A DNA stretch of 64,000 bases from CAISCU01 sp051861545 (GCA_051861545.1 JBIMKP010000020.1:1-64000), one strand, 5' to 3'. Shown: positions 45,323 to 54,857, counted from the first letter of the stretch. A program made the numbers and translations. The notes: a model not told the origin generated them from the sequence alone.

Positions 45323-46528
45323 ATGAAAATTGGTATTCCTATAGCAGGTTTCATGGATTGGGGAGGAGGCATTGACTTCCTAAGGATAATTCTAAAAGGA
45401 TTAAATGCTGTAAAGGTTAAATACAATCTTCAACTCGTGATTTTAGTTCCTGAAGCTAAAGATTTATCTTATTTGGAACAATTTAAATTACAAATAAAAA
45501 AAACGATTAATCACCTTAGTAAATCAAACAAGTTTACCACTTCTATTCCGAAACATGATATCAAACAAATTGAGAAAACTTTATCTAAAGAAGCAAAATT
45601 TGAAATAAGGTTTTATTCTAATTCGAGCAAAAGTTTAATTCAAACTTGTAAAAATGAAAAGATAGCTGTTCTAGTACCATCATACTTCAATTTAGGTAAA
45701 GATTTTAAATTGCCTTGGGTAGGTTATATTCCAGATTTTCAGCACAAATATTATCCAGCTTTTTTCTCAAATAAAGAGAGTAAAATTAGAGAAAGTATAT
45801 TCATTAAATACTTGAAAGAAGCTAATACAATTGTTGTGAATGCAAAGGCTGTAAAAAGCGATATAACTAAGTTTTATGGCAATGTTAATGCAGAAGTTTT
45901 CTCTTTACCCTTTTGTCCATTATATAAGCAGGAAGAAGAAAGAAATCTGGTTGATATCAGTAAATTTAATCTGCCTGAAAATTACTTTTTAATTTCAAAC
46001 CAGTTTTGGAAACATAAAGACCACGCTACTGCATTTAAAGCATTGGCTGAATTTATTAAAAGCTCTTCAAATGAAGTTCATTTGGTTTGCACAGGTTCAA
46101 TGTCTGATTACCGTTTTCCTGATTATATCAATTACCTTAAACAATTAATAATTGATTTAGGAATAGATAGTCGTTTGCATTTATTGGGTTATATTTTAAA
46201 AGAAGAACAACAAGAAATTATGCTTCGTTCTAAAGCTGTTATTCAACCAACTTTGTTTGAAGGTGGACCGGGAGGTGGCTCGGTTTATGAAGCTTTAGCA
46301 TTGGGTGTTCCTGTTTTAATGAGTGATATTCCAGTTAACAAAGAAATTATAAATCCATTGGCTTATTTTTTTAAAGCTGGTGATGAAAATAGCTTGGCTG
46401 CTAAAATGTTTGAACTTCTTAGTATTGAACATTTAGATAAAAATTCATTTAAAGAAAATCAATTAAAAGAAACATTGGCTTTAGGTGAAATGATTTTAAG
46501 TGCAATCAACCACGAGATTAGCAAATGA
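45323..46528 (+). CDS. Family 4-type glycosyltransferase
   Basis: A 401-residue GT-B glycosyltransferase. The N-terminal half opens with IPIAGFMDWGGGIDFLRIILKGL. The C-terminal half holds the donor-binding region (NYFLISNQFWKHKDHATAFKAL, then the EGGPGGGSVYEALALGVPVLMSDIPVNKE motif, the GT4 EX7E-type element). It adds one sugar of the repeat unit; donor and linkage cannot be read from sequence. It overlaps the next gene by four bases. Confidence 0.87.
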   Translation: MKIGIPIAGFMDWGGGIDFLRIILKGLNAVKVKYNLQLVILVPEAKDLSYLEQFKLQIKKTINHLSKSNKFTTSIPKHDIKQIEKTLSKEAKFEIRFYSNSSKSLIQTCKNEKIAVLVPSYFNLGKDFKLPWVGYIPDFQHKYYPAFFSNKESKIRESIFIKYLKEANTIVVNAKAVKSDITKFYGNVNAEVFSLPFCPLYKQEEERNLVDISKFNLPENYFLISNQFWKHKDHATAFKALAEFIKSSSNEVHLVCTGSMSDYRFPDYINYLKQLIIDLGIDSRLHLLGYILKEEQQEIMLRSKAVIQPTLFEGGPGGGSVYEALALGVPVLMSDIPVNKEIINPLAYFFKAGDENSLAAKMFELLSIEHLDKNSFKENQLKETLALGEMILSAINHEISK

Positions 46529-47763
46529 TAAAAAGGATTGAAATAGCACTCATTTATACAATTGGGGTAATTTTATTAACTAGTTTGTATGCATTTACAG
46601 GTGTAACTCATATTTCATATATACCTTTCTTTATCGTTATTCTTGGTATTACAGGCTTTTTTACCATCGCGCGTTTTGATGGATTGAAATTCATAAATCT
46701 CATTAATAACTGGAATGTTGGTTTCTTTTTTATAAGCTCACTTTTTTTAATGGTTGTACCTTTTGTAAACAATGGAGCTGAAATTAAAATCAATGATTTG
46801 GTTCGAGTTGTTGCATATTGTTTGTTTTTTTCATGGACTTTTTTCTTGTTTGATAAAGCCGAAACCATGAGAAATTTTTTATTCAAGCTTTGTCTTTCTT
46901 CTTTAATTATTTTGTTCTTAGAGGGGCTTTTATACCTAACCCAGCCATTGGTTATGACACTTATGTTGGCTAAAGTTCCAGATAGATTATATGAAATGAC
47001 AGGTTCTTTAGGTGATAGAAATTCATTCGCCAATGCAATGGTGTTTTTATTGGCTTTAATTCTAATCACTTTGCCCCAAATGAAATCTGTTTTCAAGACA
47101 ATTTTCTTAAGTTTAGTAATTGGGATTACAGTGTTTTTTGTTGAAAAATCAGGCTCAAGAGCAGCATTGTTAATGATATTTTTGTTACTAACTATTCAAG
47201 CTTATAGTAAAATTACCAAGAAGGGTTTAATTTATATCCTCATTGGTGGAATAGTTTTATCAATGATATTCCTTGCTTCATTGCCTGCTTTGAAAGAATA
47301 TGCTTTGCAAAATCCTGCATCAAGTATTTCAAGGTTGTTTTTTACAGATTCAAATCCAAAATCCATTGCAAGTAATATAGAAAGAGCGAATTCAATTTAT
47401 GCAGGATTAGATTTTATACTTCATAATTATATTATTTTTGGACCAGGTTCATTTGCTTTCGAAAGCGAATGGTGGGCGTTTACAAATCATGAAAGTCATT
47501 TCCCTCACAACGTTTTTATTTTCATTTGGTGCCAGTATGGCTTGTTTTCGATAGCCTATTTTTACTTTTTGTATGTAGCCATCAAAAGAGGACTAAAATC
47601 TAAATTATATCCTATACTCGCAATTTATAGCATTCAATTTATCTTTTCACCCAATGCATTTTATTATGTTTATGCCTTTTTGGTGATGTTCATTATCGAT
47701 ATTAATTTCTTTTTATTGAATCCTCCAAATAAAAATGGAGCACTTTCAATTCCCCAAAACTAA
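46525..47763 (+). CDS. O-antigen polymerase/ligase-like membrane protein (Wzy/WaaL family)
   Basis: A 412-residue protein with about 11 hydrophobic helices and one large periplasmic loop (about 255-335, including the GPGSFAFESEWWAFTNHESHFPHNVF segment). This loop between late helices, with a His-containing HNxF-type motif, is characteristic of the Wzy_C/O-antigen ligase superfamily. In this locus the polymerase role is the more likely one, since no other Wzy candidate is present. Confidence 0.8.
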   Translation: MIKRIEIALIYTIGVILLTSLYAFTGVTHISYIPFFIVILGITGFFTIARFDGLKFINLINNWNVGFFFISSLFLMVVPFVNNGAEIKINDLVRVVAYCLFFSWTFFLFDKAETMRNFLFKLCLSSLIILFLEGLLYLTQPLVMTLMLAKVPDRLYEMTGSLGDRNSFANAMVFLLALILITLPQMKSVFKTIFLSLVIGITVFFVEKSGSRAALLMIFLLLTIQAYSKITKKGLIYILIGGIVLSMIFLASLPALKEYALQNPASSISRLFFTDSNPKSIASNIERANSIYAGLDFILHNYIIFGPGSFAFESEWWAFTNHESHFPHNVFIFIWCQYGLFSIAYFYFLYVAIKRGLKSKLYPILAIYSIQFIFSPNAFYYVYAFLVMFIIDINFFLLNPPNKNGALSIPQN

Positions 47764-47900
47764 GAACTAACATTTTAAAGACCTTAAAATCCTTTGTTTA
47801 AAACGATTTTAGCCTTTATATTTGATTCCTAATTTGAGTAGAATTGATTGATAAAGAGCGAGATAATCAAAGTGTAGATAATGGTAGAAATTCAAATCCA

Positions 47901-48731
47901 ATGATTTCTGTGATTTCTATTAATTACAATTCTGCTTTTGAAGATATTCATCTTACTATCAAAAGTGTTTTAAATCAATCATACAAAAATATCGAATACA
48001 TTATTGTTGATGGTGCTTCAACTAATGGCTCCTTAGATATTATCAAGACATACCAGAATAAAATTGATGTTTTGGTTTCTGAAAAAGATTCAGGTATTTA
48101 TGAAGCTATGAACAAGGGAATACAACTTGCAAAAGGCGACTGGATAATCATGATGAATATGGGCGATGCTTTTGTAGATGATGCAAACCTTTTAACTAGA
48201 ATAGTAAATTCAGGGAAATTAGAAAAAGAAGGAATTGTTTATGGCAATACCATCATGTTAAAAGGAGAGGTAAAATACATCAAACATTATCACCCAGTTT
48301 TGAAGGATAATATTGTTTATGGCGTTTTAAAACTCAATCATCAATCTATTTTAACACACCGTTCTGTTTTTAGTAAAATTGGTTTGTTTGATGAAATAAG
48401 ATTCAAAATTGGTGCTGATTTTTATTGGATGAATAAAGTTTTGTTCGAATTGGGAACTTCTGTTTTTACATATATTGATGAGATTATTGCGGTATATAAA
48501 GAGGAAGGTGTTTCTTCAAACCAAAGAAGTTACCAAAGAATGCATTTTGAAAACAGAATTTTGTTGAAGGATTTTTCAAGTAAATTAATGTTGTATTTAA
48601 ATGAAATCATTTATTTGATTTCCTTTGTTAAAACATTCTTTTACAATAGATTAATTGCGCATCCTACTGTATATATGTTTTATAGAAAACTGAAATATTT
48701 TAATAGTAAAAAAGTTTCTAACTTAAATTAA
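47901..48731 (+). CDS. Family 2 glycosyltransferase
   Basis: A 276-residue GT-A glycosyltransferase. It begins MISVISINYNSAFEDIHLTI, with the donor-binding IEYIIVDGASTNGSLDII segment, the acidic EKDSGIYEAMNKGIQLAKGDW motif typical of WcaA-like GT2 enzymes, and MNMGDAF in the DxD position. The frame reaches upstream to a TTG at 47844, but the family begins at the ATG at 47901. The gap of 137 bases before it is the longest within the main cluster and may hold an internal promoter. Confidence 0.87.
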   Translation: MISVISINYNSAFEDIHLTIKSVLNQSYKNIEYIIVDGASTNGSLDIIKTYQNKIDVLVSEKDSGIYEAMNKGIQLAKGDWIIMMNMGDAFVDDANLLTRIVNSGKLEKEGIVYGNTIMLKGEVKYIKHYHPVLKDNIVYGVLKLNHQSILTHRSVFSKIGLFDEIRFKIGADFYWMNKVLFELGTSVFTYIDEIIAVYKEEGVSSNQRSYQRMHFENRILLKDFSSKLMLYLNEIIYLISFVKTFFYNRLIAHPTVYMFYRKLKYFNSKKVSNLN

Positions 48732-48732
48732 C

Positions 48733-49677
48733 ATGTTTTCAGTTATCATTCCACTTTACAATAAAGAGCTTTATATTAAAAAAGCAATACAATCGGTTTT
48801 AAATCAGACCTTTTCTGATTTTGAAATAATTGTAGTGGATAACAATTCTACAGATTTAAGTTTTGAAAAGGCTAAATCAATAATCGACCCAAGAATCAAG
48901 TTTGTATCAGAAAAAACAAAAGGAGTTTCATCTGCTAGAAACAAAGGTATTCATGAAGCTAAATTTGATTATATCTGTTTTTTAGATGCTGATGATTATT
49001 GGTTGGAAAACCATTTGATTCACCTAAAGAAATTGATTTATTTGAATCCAAATGCTGGTTTATATGCCAATAGTTATTTTATTGTAGAATCAAATGGAAG
49101 TCAAAGAGAACGTGTCTTTTCTCAATCTATAGAAGGGGAGATAGTTGTTTTAAAAAACTACTTTAAAGACATTTCATCTGGCGATTCTCCAATTCATATT
49201 GATGCTGCTTGTGTACCTAAATCAGTATTAGTAAAAATGGGCTATTTTAATCCTGATATTCATTATGGTGAAGATAGTTTATTATGGTCTTTAATATTCC
49301 TCAATTACCCAATTGTATTAAGTAATTTTCCTGATGCTGTATATGTTAGGTCGGCTGATAATAGATCGGATACACCTGAAAAATTATGCTTTGAATTACC
49401 TGTTGTTAAAGAATTAGAAAAATTACTTTTACATCAAAATGCGGAAAAATTTCAGGATGATATTCGCGCTTGTATAGCCAAGCAATTGTTTTTAAACCTG
49501 GTTTCATGCTTAAAAACAGGAAGAATGAAAGAAGCTAGAGCCTTTGTGAATGATGCAAGAATCTCTTATTTTCCAAGTACTTTTAAGTTAAAATTTTTAA
49601 CTGTTTTATCTTATTTACCAGGCTTTGCAACTAAGCTCATTTTGGTTCTTTTGTTTAATTTAAAATTGGTTAAATGA
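48733..49677 (+). CDS. Family 2 glycosyltransferase
   Basis: A 314-residue GT-A enzyme. Motifs are FSVIIPLYNKELYIKKAIQSVLNQTF, DFEIIVVDNNSTDLS and the metal-binding FLDADDYW. It starts one base after the preceding gene and overlaps the next by four bases (ATGA), so translation is coupled. The C-terminal region (about 270-314) is a basic, membrane-associated-looking segment. It is one of four GT2 enzymes in the locus; acceptor and donor are unknown. Confidence 0.9.
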   Translation: MFSVIIPLYNKELYIKKAIQSVLNQTFSDFEIIVVDNNSTDLSFEKAKSIIDPRIKFVSEKTKGVSSARNKGIHEAKFDYICFLDADDYWLENHLIHLKKLIYLNPNAGLYANSYFIVESNGSQRERVFSQSIEGEIVVLKNYFKDISSGDSPIHIDAACVPKSVLVKMGYFNPDIHYGEDSLLWSLIFLNYPIVLSNFPDAVYVRSADNRSDTPEKLCFELPVVKELEKLLLHQNAEKFQDDIRACIAKQLFLNLVSCLKTGRMKEARAFVNDARISYFPSTFKLKFLTVLSYLPGFATKLILVLLFNLKLVK

Positions 49678-50756
49678 ACAAGAGGAAAAAGATATTGTTT
49701 ATTGCCTCAACATTGGAATCAGGAGGAATTACACAAGTATTGTACAATACCTGCAAATACATTGATTACTCTAGATTTAAGGTGTATATCTTAACCTTAT
49801 CTCCGGAACCGATGAATTCACAAATTGATAAATTTAAAAAAATTCCTGTTCATTTAGAATCATTAAATTTATCAAGAATTGAAGCCCTTTTCTTTTTGAA
49901 GAATCAGTTATTGAGTAAAGTTATTGAAATCAATCCTGATATCATCCACACCTCAACCTATAGGCCTTCATTTTATGCCTATAAATATCTAAAATCCTAT
50001 AAAAGGATAGTTACTTTGTCCTCAAATCTTGAACCCAATTACCAAAAATCTTATGGTAAATTATTGGGTTCTTATATAGCAAAAAAAGAGTTTTTAGCAT
50101 TTCAAAATGCTGATATCAAAACAGTAGTTTCTTATACATTGGCCAATATTTATAGCCAAATTTCGAATATAAATATAATTCAAAATGGGGCTGATGAACA
50201 GCTCTTTTTTAAGCCAGATTCAGAGTTAAAAAGTAATCTTCGAAAAAAACTCAATTTGAATATCCACACAAAAATATTTTTGAGCATAGGAGCTTTAACG
50301 CCATTAAAAGACCCTAAAACATTGGTTCAAGCATTTATAGAGAAAACATCAGATGAAAATGAAATATTACTCATTTTAGGTGATGGACCAGAAATGAATG
50401 ATTTAAAATTATTTGTAGAAAAACATCCTCAAATTCAAATATTAGGTTTTAAAAATAATCCAAATGAATATTTACAAGCTGCCGATGTTTTCATTTCTTG
50501 TAGTCATTCCGAAGGTTTACCTAATACAGTTATAGAAGCTGCTTCTTGTGGACTCTTTTGTATCTTATCAGACATTCCACAACATAGAGAAATTTTTGAA
50601 GAAAAATCACGCCAATCCTCATTTTTCTCCTGCTCAAATGTGAGTGAATTAAGTCAATTAATTTCTCAAAATTTAGAAGGATTCGCTGATGAAAAATTTT
50701 CTTTATCAGCAAAAAAAATGACATCATCTTACATGGATTTGTATGAATTATCTTGA
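49674..50756 (+). CDS. Family 4-type glycosyltransferase
   Basis: A 360-residue GT-B glycosyltransferase. The N-terminus ILFIASTLESGGITQVLYNTCKYI is the usual GT4 glycine-rich opening. The C-terminal donor site contains IFLSIGALTPLKDPKTLVQAF and CSHSEGLPNTVIEAASCGLF, the EX7E region. It overlaps the preceding GT2 gene by four bases and is followed by 55 noncoding bases before the next GT2 gene. Confidence 0.9.
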   Translation: MNKRKKILFIASTLESGGITQVLYNTCKYIDYSRFKVYILTLSPEPMNSQIDKFKKIPVHLESLNLSRIEALFFLKNQLLSKVIEINPDIIHTSTYRPSFYAYKYLKSYKRIVTLSSNLEPNYQKSYGKLLGSYIAKKEFLAFQNADIKTVVSYTLANIYSQISNINIIQNGADEQLFFKPDSELKSNLRKKLNLNIHTKIFLSIGALTPLKDPKTLVQAFIEKTSDENEILLILGDGPEMNDLKLFVEKHPQIQILGFKNNPNEYLQAADVFISCSHSEGLPNTVIEAASCGLFCILSDIPQHREIFEEKSRQSSFFSCSNVSELSQLISQNLEGFADEKFSLSAKKMTSSYMDLYELS

Positions 50757-50811
50757 ATAGGGAAGTATTATTCGGAAAATAGTCAGATTTTATATTGATT
50801 GCAGGTAATTG

Positions 50812-51642
50812 ATGGAATCAAAAGTAAAATTAAGTTTATCTATTGTTTTATATAATCACTCATATGAAATTATAAGTGGACTGGTAGCTCATGTCTTAAA
50901 TATTCCAGCAAGTATAAAGTTATTCATAATAGATAATTCTGAATCTGATAATATAAGCAGATACATTTCTGATTCTCGAATTGAATATATCTTTAATAAT
51001 AAAAATTTAGGTTATGGAAAAGCCCATAATAAAGCAATTCAAAAGGTTGTAAATGAATTTAATTACCACTTAGTTTTAAATCCTGATATTGAATTTGAGC
51101 CAAGTGCTATCATTAAAATGATTGAATACCTTGAGAAAAATCCAAATATAGGCTTGTTGATGCCCAAGGTTTTGTATGAAGATAGACAAATTCAATACCT
51201 GTGCAAATTGCTTCCAACTCCTTTCGATTTAATCATGAGAAGGTTTATTCCTCGATTTTTAAAGTCAATTTTCGAAAATAGATTACAGCAATACGAGCTT
51301 AAACATAAAGATTATGATCAAATTATGGAGGTTCCAAATTTATCAGGTTGTTTTATGTTGATGAGGTGTTCTGCTTTAAAAACAGTTGGTTTTTTTGATG
51401 AAAGATTTTTTATGTATTTGGAAGATACTGACTTAAGTAGAAGGATTAACGAATACTACAAAACCATTTATTATCCAAAAGTTTCAATCATACATCATTT
51501 TGAAAAAGGTTCTTATAAAAGTTTCAAATTATTAAAGTACCATATCTTATCAGCATTTAAGTACTTTGGGAAATACGGTTGGTATTTTGATACGGTTCGA
51601 GATACCATCAACAGCACAATGAAGGGAGAAACAATCAAATGA
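50812..51642 (+). CDS. Family 2 glycosyltransferase, rhamnosyltransferase-like
   Basis: A 276-residue GT-A enzyme of the group that includes dTDP-rhamnosyltransferases: SLSIVLYNHSYEIISGLV, NKNLGYGKAHNKAI, LVLNPDIEFEPSAI in the DxD position, and the downstream FFDERFFMYLEDTDLSRRI block. I prefer the ATG at 50812 to the TTG immediately before it. It overlaps the next gene by four bases. The sugar transferred is not certain. Confidence 0.87.
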   Translation: MESKVKLSLSIVLYNHSYEIISGLVAHVLNIPASIKLFIIDNSESDNISRYISDSRIEYIFNNKNLGYGKAHNKAIQKVVNEFNYHLVLNPDIEFEPSAIIKMIEYLEKNPNIGLLMPKVLYEDRQIQYLCKLLPTPFDLIMRRFIPRFLKSIFENRLQQYELKHKDYDQIMEVPNLSGCFMLMRCSALKTVGFFDERFFMYLEDTDLSRRINEYYKTIYYPKVSIIHHFEKGSYKSFKLLKYHILSAFKYFGKYGWYFDTVRDTINSTMKGETIK

Positions 51643-52421
51643 AAATCTCTGTAATTACTGCTGTTTATTATAACAAAACCTATATTCATGATGCTATTCA
51701 ATCTGTATTGTCGCAACGAAATGTAGATATAGAATACATTATTGTTGATGGTGGTTCAAAAGATGGAACTGTTGAGATTGCATTGTCGTATGGAGATAAA
51801 ATCAACAAGTTTATTTCAGAGCCTGATAATGGTGTTTACGATGCTTTAAACAAAGGTATAGCAATGGCAAGCGGCGAAATCATTGCTATGTTACACTCAG
51901 ATGATTTTTACACCCACGATTTGGTTTTATCTCAAATTGTAGAGGCTTTCGAGACTTATAAATGTGATGCAGTTTATTCGAATTTGTATTATGTTGATGG
52001 AAAAAATACCAATAAAATAGTACGTGTTTGGGACAGTGGAAGTTTTCCTCCAAGTGATTTTTTTAAAGGTTGGATGCCTCCACATCCAGCATTTTTTGTA
52101 AGAAGGTCGGTTTATGAAAAATATGGCGCTTTTAATACATTGTTAAAAAGTTCTGCCGATTATGAATTGATGCTCCGACTTATTCTCCGTCACCAAATCA
52201 GCATTCAATATATACCAAAGTTTTTTGTGAAAATGCGCACAGGTGGTGCCAGTAACAGAAGCTTCTTAAATCGTTTGAAAGCCAATATTGAAGACAGAAA
52301 AGCTTGGCAATTAAATCAGCTTAAGCCCAAATGGTATACTTTGATTTTGAAACCATTTATTAAAGTATTTCAATACAGATTCTTTAGTTATTTCGCAAGT
52401 AACAATTCCTTGAATCCCTAG
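51639..52421 (+). CDS. Family 2 glycosyltransferase, WcaA/SpsA-like
   Basis: A 260-residue GT-A enzyme: ISVITAVYYNKTYIHDAIQS, IEYIIVDGGSKDGTVEI, the SEPDNGVYDALNKGIAMASGEI motif and LHSDDF for metal and donor binding, followed by WMPPHPAFFVRRSVYEKYG at the acceptor side. It is the last gene of the plus-strand cluster. Its stop codon overlaps that of the convergent GT14-like gene by four bases, leaving no room for a terminator between them. Confidence 0.9.
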   Translation: MKISVITAVYYNKTYIHDAIQSVLSQRNVDIEYIIVDGGSKDGTVEIALSYGDKINKFISEPDNGVYDALNKGIAMASGEIIAMLHSDDFYTHDLVLSQIVEAFETYKCDAVYSNLYYVDGKNTNKIVRVWDSGSFPPSDFFKGWMPPHPAFFVRRSVYEKYGAFNTLLKSSADYELMLRLILRHQISIQYIPKFFVKMRTGGASNRSFLNRLKANIEDRKAWQLNQLKPKWYTLILKPFIKVFQYRFFSYFASNNSLNP

Positions 52422-53392
52422 TTGAGTAGCGTTTCGTCTATTTTGTCAAGAATTTTAGCGTCTATGTCAAAATCAAATTTTCTTGCAAACAAAATATGTT
52501 CTGGTAAAGATTGAATGCTTTCAAAATCATTCAGGTTCATACTTCTCGGCAATTGATATTTCGAAAACATCCCTACTTTATAATCATCCGGATTGGTCCA
52601 ATTTGAATAAGTTGTTGAAGGTAGAATTCGTCTTTTTTGTACATTTTGATACAGTGGAATGATACTATGGAACATAGTTTCATCTGGGCAAAATGTATCT
52701 ATATGGTACAACAAATAATCGGGATGAGTATTCATGAAATCTAAAATTTTCGATAACATTATCGTTGATAAAGCCCACCAAGTATCACCACCATGTGCTT
52801 CTAGATAAGAAGGATAGGTTCTTTTTTTGCTGATTTTTTGTAGGATGTCAATTCTACCTCGAACAATACAAATAATGGTTTTAACAATGTTTTTGATTGA
52901 ATAAAATTCCTTGTTGTAAATAGAAGGAATCACTAACAAATCACCTTTTTTTGATGACAAATCAATCTTATAAAAAGCAAGTCTTAATAAACCATTGTTT
53001 AACCAAACTGGATTGGGTAAACTAAAAATATTTATAAATTCGGAATCTTGTTGTTTTAAGAAGTAATTATAGATGTATTCATTTGTTTTTACTGGATAAT
53101 CCTGCCCACTCATTAATATGCAATACCCAGGTTTTTTTTCAAAATCAACTTGTTTTAATAAGGCCAGAGTTGCATTTACAGTCCCTATATCACACCATTT
53201 TGATTCTATTCTGTCAATTTCGTGAACAAAAATAATTTGGTCGTTTTCTTTAATTAATCTTTTAAATTCTTGAATATTAGAGTTTTTGTCGATATGAATA
53301 TAAAAGCTGCAATTCTTATATTTTAGTCGCTCTATCAATCTTTTTAATTGTTCTGGATTTTTATGAGCAATCAGTAAATAGTGTAAATGCAT
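52418..53392 (-). CDS. Core-2/I-branching-type glycosyltransferase (GT14-like)
   Basis: A 324-residue protein of the Branch family, which in animals makes beta-1,6-GlcNAc branches. Bacterial members are found in polysaccharide loci. The signatures are HYLLIAHKNPEQLKRLIERL, CSFYIHIDKNS, YCILMSGQDYPVKTNEYI and HGGDTWWALS, followed by CPDETMFHSII. No signal or TM segment is seen. It faces the main cluster tail to tail, so it is transcribed separately, and may add a side branch. Confidence 0.88.
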   Translation of the reverse strand: MHLHYLLIAHKNPEQLKRLIERLKYKNCSFYIHIDKNSNIQEFKRLIKENDQIIFVHEIDRIESKWCDIGTVNATLALLKQVDFEKKPGYCILMSGQDYPVKTNEYIYNYFLKQQDSEFINIFSLPNPVWLNNGLLRLAFYKIDLSSKKGDLLVIPSIYNKEFYSIKNIVKTIICIVRGRIDILQKISKKRTYPSYLEAHGGDTWWALSTIMLSKILDFMNTHPDYLLYHIDTFCPDETMFHSIIPLYQNVQKRRILPSTTYSNWTNPDDYKVGMFSKYQLPRSMNLNDFESIQSLPEHILFARKFDFDIDAKILDKIDETLLN

Positions 53393-53466
53393 TCTCCAAA
53401 ATTAACCATTAAAACTTAAACTAAAACTCACTAATTTTTATATTTTTGCCATTCATTCAAAATCAT

Positions 53467-53877
53467 ATGGACGTTTATTCAAACAAAGCCCCAGAACCTG
53501 TTGGACATTACCCACATGCAAAAAGAGTAGGGAATCTTTTATTTCTTTCAGGGGTTGGTCCTAGAGAAAAAGGAACCAAAAAAATACCTGGAGTTGAATT
53601 GGGAGAAAATGGCGAAATTCTTTCTTATGATATTGCTATACAGTGTCATTCTGTATTTAATAATATAAAAATGATTTTAGAAGACGCTGGAAGTAGCTGG
53701 GATAAAATTATTGATGTAACAGTATTTCTTACCAATATGAAAGATGATTTTCCTATTTATAATAAGATTTGGGCAGAGTACTTTAAGGTAGATCCTCCTT
53801 GCAGAACTACCTTAGAAATTAATTGCCTGCCAACTCCAATTGGTATTGAGTTGAAGGTAATTGCTACTATAGACTAA
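53467..53877 (+). CDS. RidA family protein (aminomuconate-deaminase-like)
   Basis: A 136-residue YjgF/YER057c/UK114-type trimeric enzyme. N-terminal NKAPEPVGHYPHAKRVGNLLFLSGVGP and C-terminal DPPCRTTLEINCLP (with the conserved Arg of the imine-deaminase site) are visible. It hydrolyses reactive enamines or imines. The insertion with ELGENGEILSYDIAIQCHSVFNN resembles the group that includes 2-aminomuconate deaminase of tryptophan catabolism, but no kynurenine genes are adjacent. A TTG at 53446 extends the frame; the ATG at 53467 fits the family. Its stop codon overlaps the convergent oxyR stop codon. Confidence 0.87.
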   Translation: MDVYSNKAPEPVGHYPHAKRVGNLLFLSGVGPREKGTKKIPGVELGENGEILSYDIAIQCHSVFNNIKMILEDAGSSWDKIIDVTVFLTNMKDDFPIYNKIWAEYFKVDPPCRTTLEINCLPTPIGIELKVIATID

Positions 53878-54806
53878 AGTGCCACGATTTTAGTTTTGAT
53901 AGGAGTTTCCAGCTTTCCTTCTACACTCTGAATAATTTCTTTTTTTAAAACTTCACTTAGGTTTCTACGGGCATATTGTCGGTAACTCACCATGCTTATT
54001 TCTCGTACAGGAACAGGATTTGAGAATTGTCTTAATTGCTTTTTTCTACTTGCATTAAAATCTAATGTTGCTAGTTTAGGCACAATGGTTATTCCTTCAT
54101 TTACTTCTACAATTCTTAAAAGAGATTCAATACTTCCTGCCTCATAATTTAATTGACGACCTAAATCCTGCTTTTGTAATTCGCATAAATTCAACATTTG
54201 AGTGCGCAAACAATGTCCTTCTTCTAAAAGCCAAAGTCGGTTGATATCTAAATCGTTTGGTAACAAAAATTGCTTGTTGAGTTTGTTTTCTTTTTTCGAA
54301 ACAAAGACTTCAAAAGGTTCGTAAAACAAAGGCTCTTCGGTATAAGCTTCTAGATGAAGTGGTGTTGCAAGAATCCCAATGTCTATCAAGTCTTTTTCTA
54401 AATGCGACAGAATTTCAGCAGTACTAATTTCAAATAAATTCAGATGAACTTCTGGGTATTTTTTCAAAAAATTATTGAGAAATAATGGAAGCAAATAGGG
54501 GGCAAGGGTTGGAATAATTCCCATGCGTAATTCACCTTTTACTTCCTTTTTTATGCCATTACTAATTTCTTTTATGGCAGATGATTCTCTTAAAACAATA
54601 CGTGCTTGTTGTATAATTTCTTTGCCGGCATCGGTTGGACAAACAGGTTGTTTACTTCTATCGAACAATAAAAGACCTAATTCTTCTTCTAGCTTTTTTA
54701 CCATCATACTCAATGTGGCTTGGGTAACAAAACATGATTCTGCTGCCTTTGCAAAATGACGGTGCTGGTCGATTGCTACTATATATTCTAGTTGTTGTAA
54801 ATTCAT
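53874..54806 (-). CDS. oxyR: LysR-type peroxide sensor OxyR
   Basis: A 310-residue LysR regulator. The N-terminal winged helix (MNLQQLEYIVAIDQHRHFAKAA) is followed by the effector domain. In numbering from the ATG at 54806, Cys199 and Cys208 fall in LEEGHCL...NLCEL, the same positions as the redox-active pair of Escherichia coli OxyR, so it should sense peroxide by disulfide formation. The frame extends 17 codons upstream, but that would include the operator. It is divergent from ahpC. Confidence 0.95.
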   Translation of the reverse strand: MNLQQLEYIVAIDQHRHFAKAAESCFVTQATLSMMVKKLEEELGLLLFDRSKQPVCPTDAGKEIIQQARIVLRESSAIKEISNGIKKEVKGELRMGIIPTLAPYLLPLFLNNFLKKYPEVHLNLFEISTAEILSHLEKDLIDIGILATPLHLEAYTEEPLFYEPFEVFVSKKENKLNKQFLLPNDLDINRLWLLEEGHCLRTQMLNLCELQKQDLGRQLNYEAGSIESLLRIVEVNEGITIVPKLATLDFNASRKKQLRQFSNPVPVREISMVSYRQYARRNLSEVLKKEIIQSVEGKLETPIKTKIVAL

Positions 54807-54809
54807 CTC

Positions 54810-54845
54810 ATAGATTTTATCTATGCAAAGATAGAAAATATCAGT
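54810..54845. promoter_or_regulatory. OxyR-like operator between oxyR and ahpC
   Basis: Four quarter sites in series: ATAG (54810-54813), N7, CTAT (54821-54824), N6, ATAG (54831-54834), N7, CAGT (54842-54845). The classic OxyR consensus is ATAG-N7-CTAT-N7-ATAG-N7-CTAT; three quarter sites are exact and one is half-matched, with a spacing one base shorter in the middle. It overlaps the -7 box of oxyR, which predicts autorepression together with ahpC activation. Confidence 0.65.
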
Positions 54846-54857
54846 TTGATTGAACAA
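54826..54857 (-). promoter_or_regulatory. Promoter of oxyR
   Basis: On the minus strand TTG (54857-54855), 21 bases, then TATCTTTG (54833-54826), an exact TAnnTTTG box, 19 bases before the oxyR ATG. It lies within the OxyR-like operator. Confidence 0.6.
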
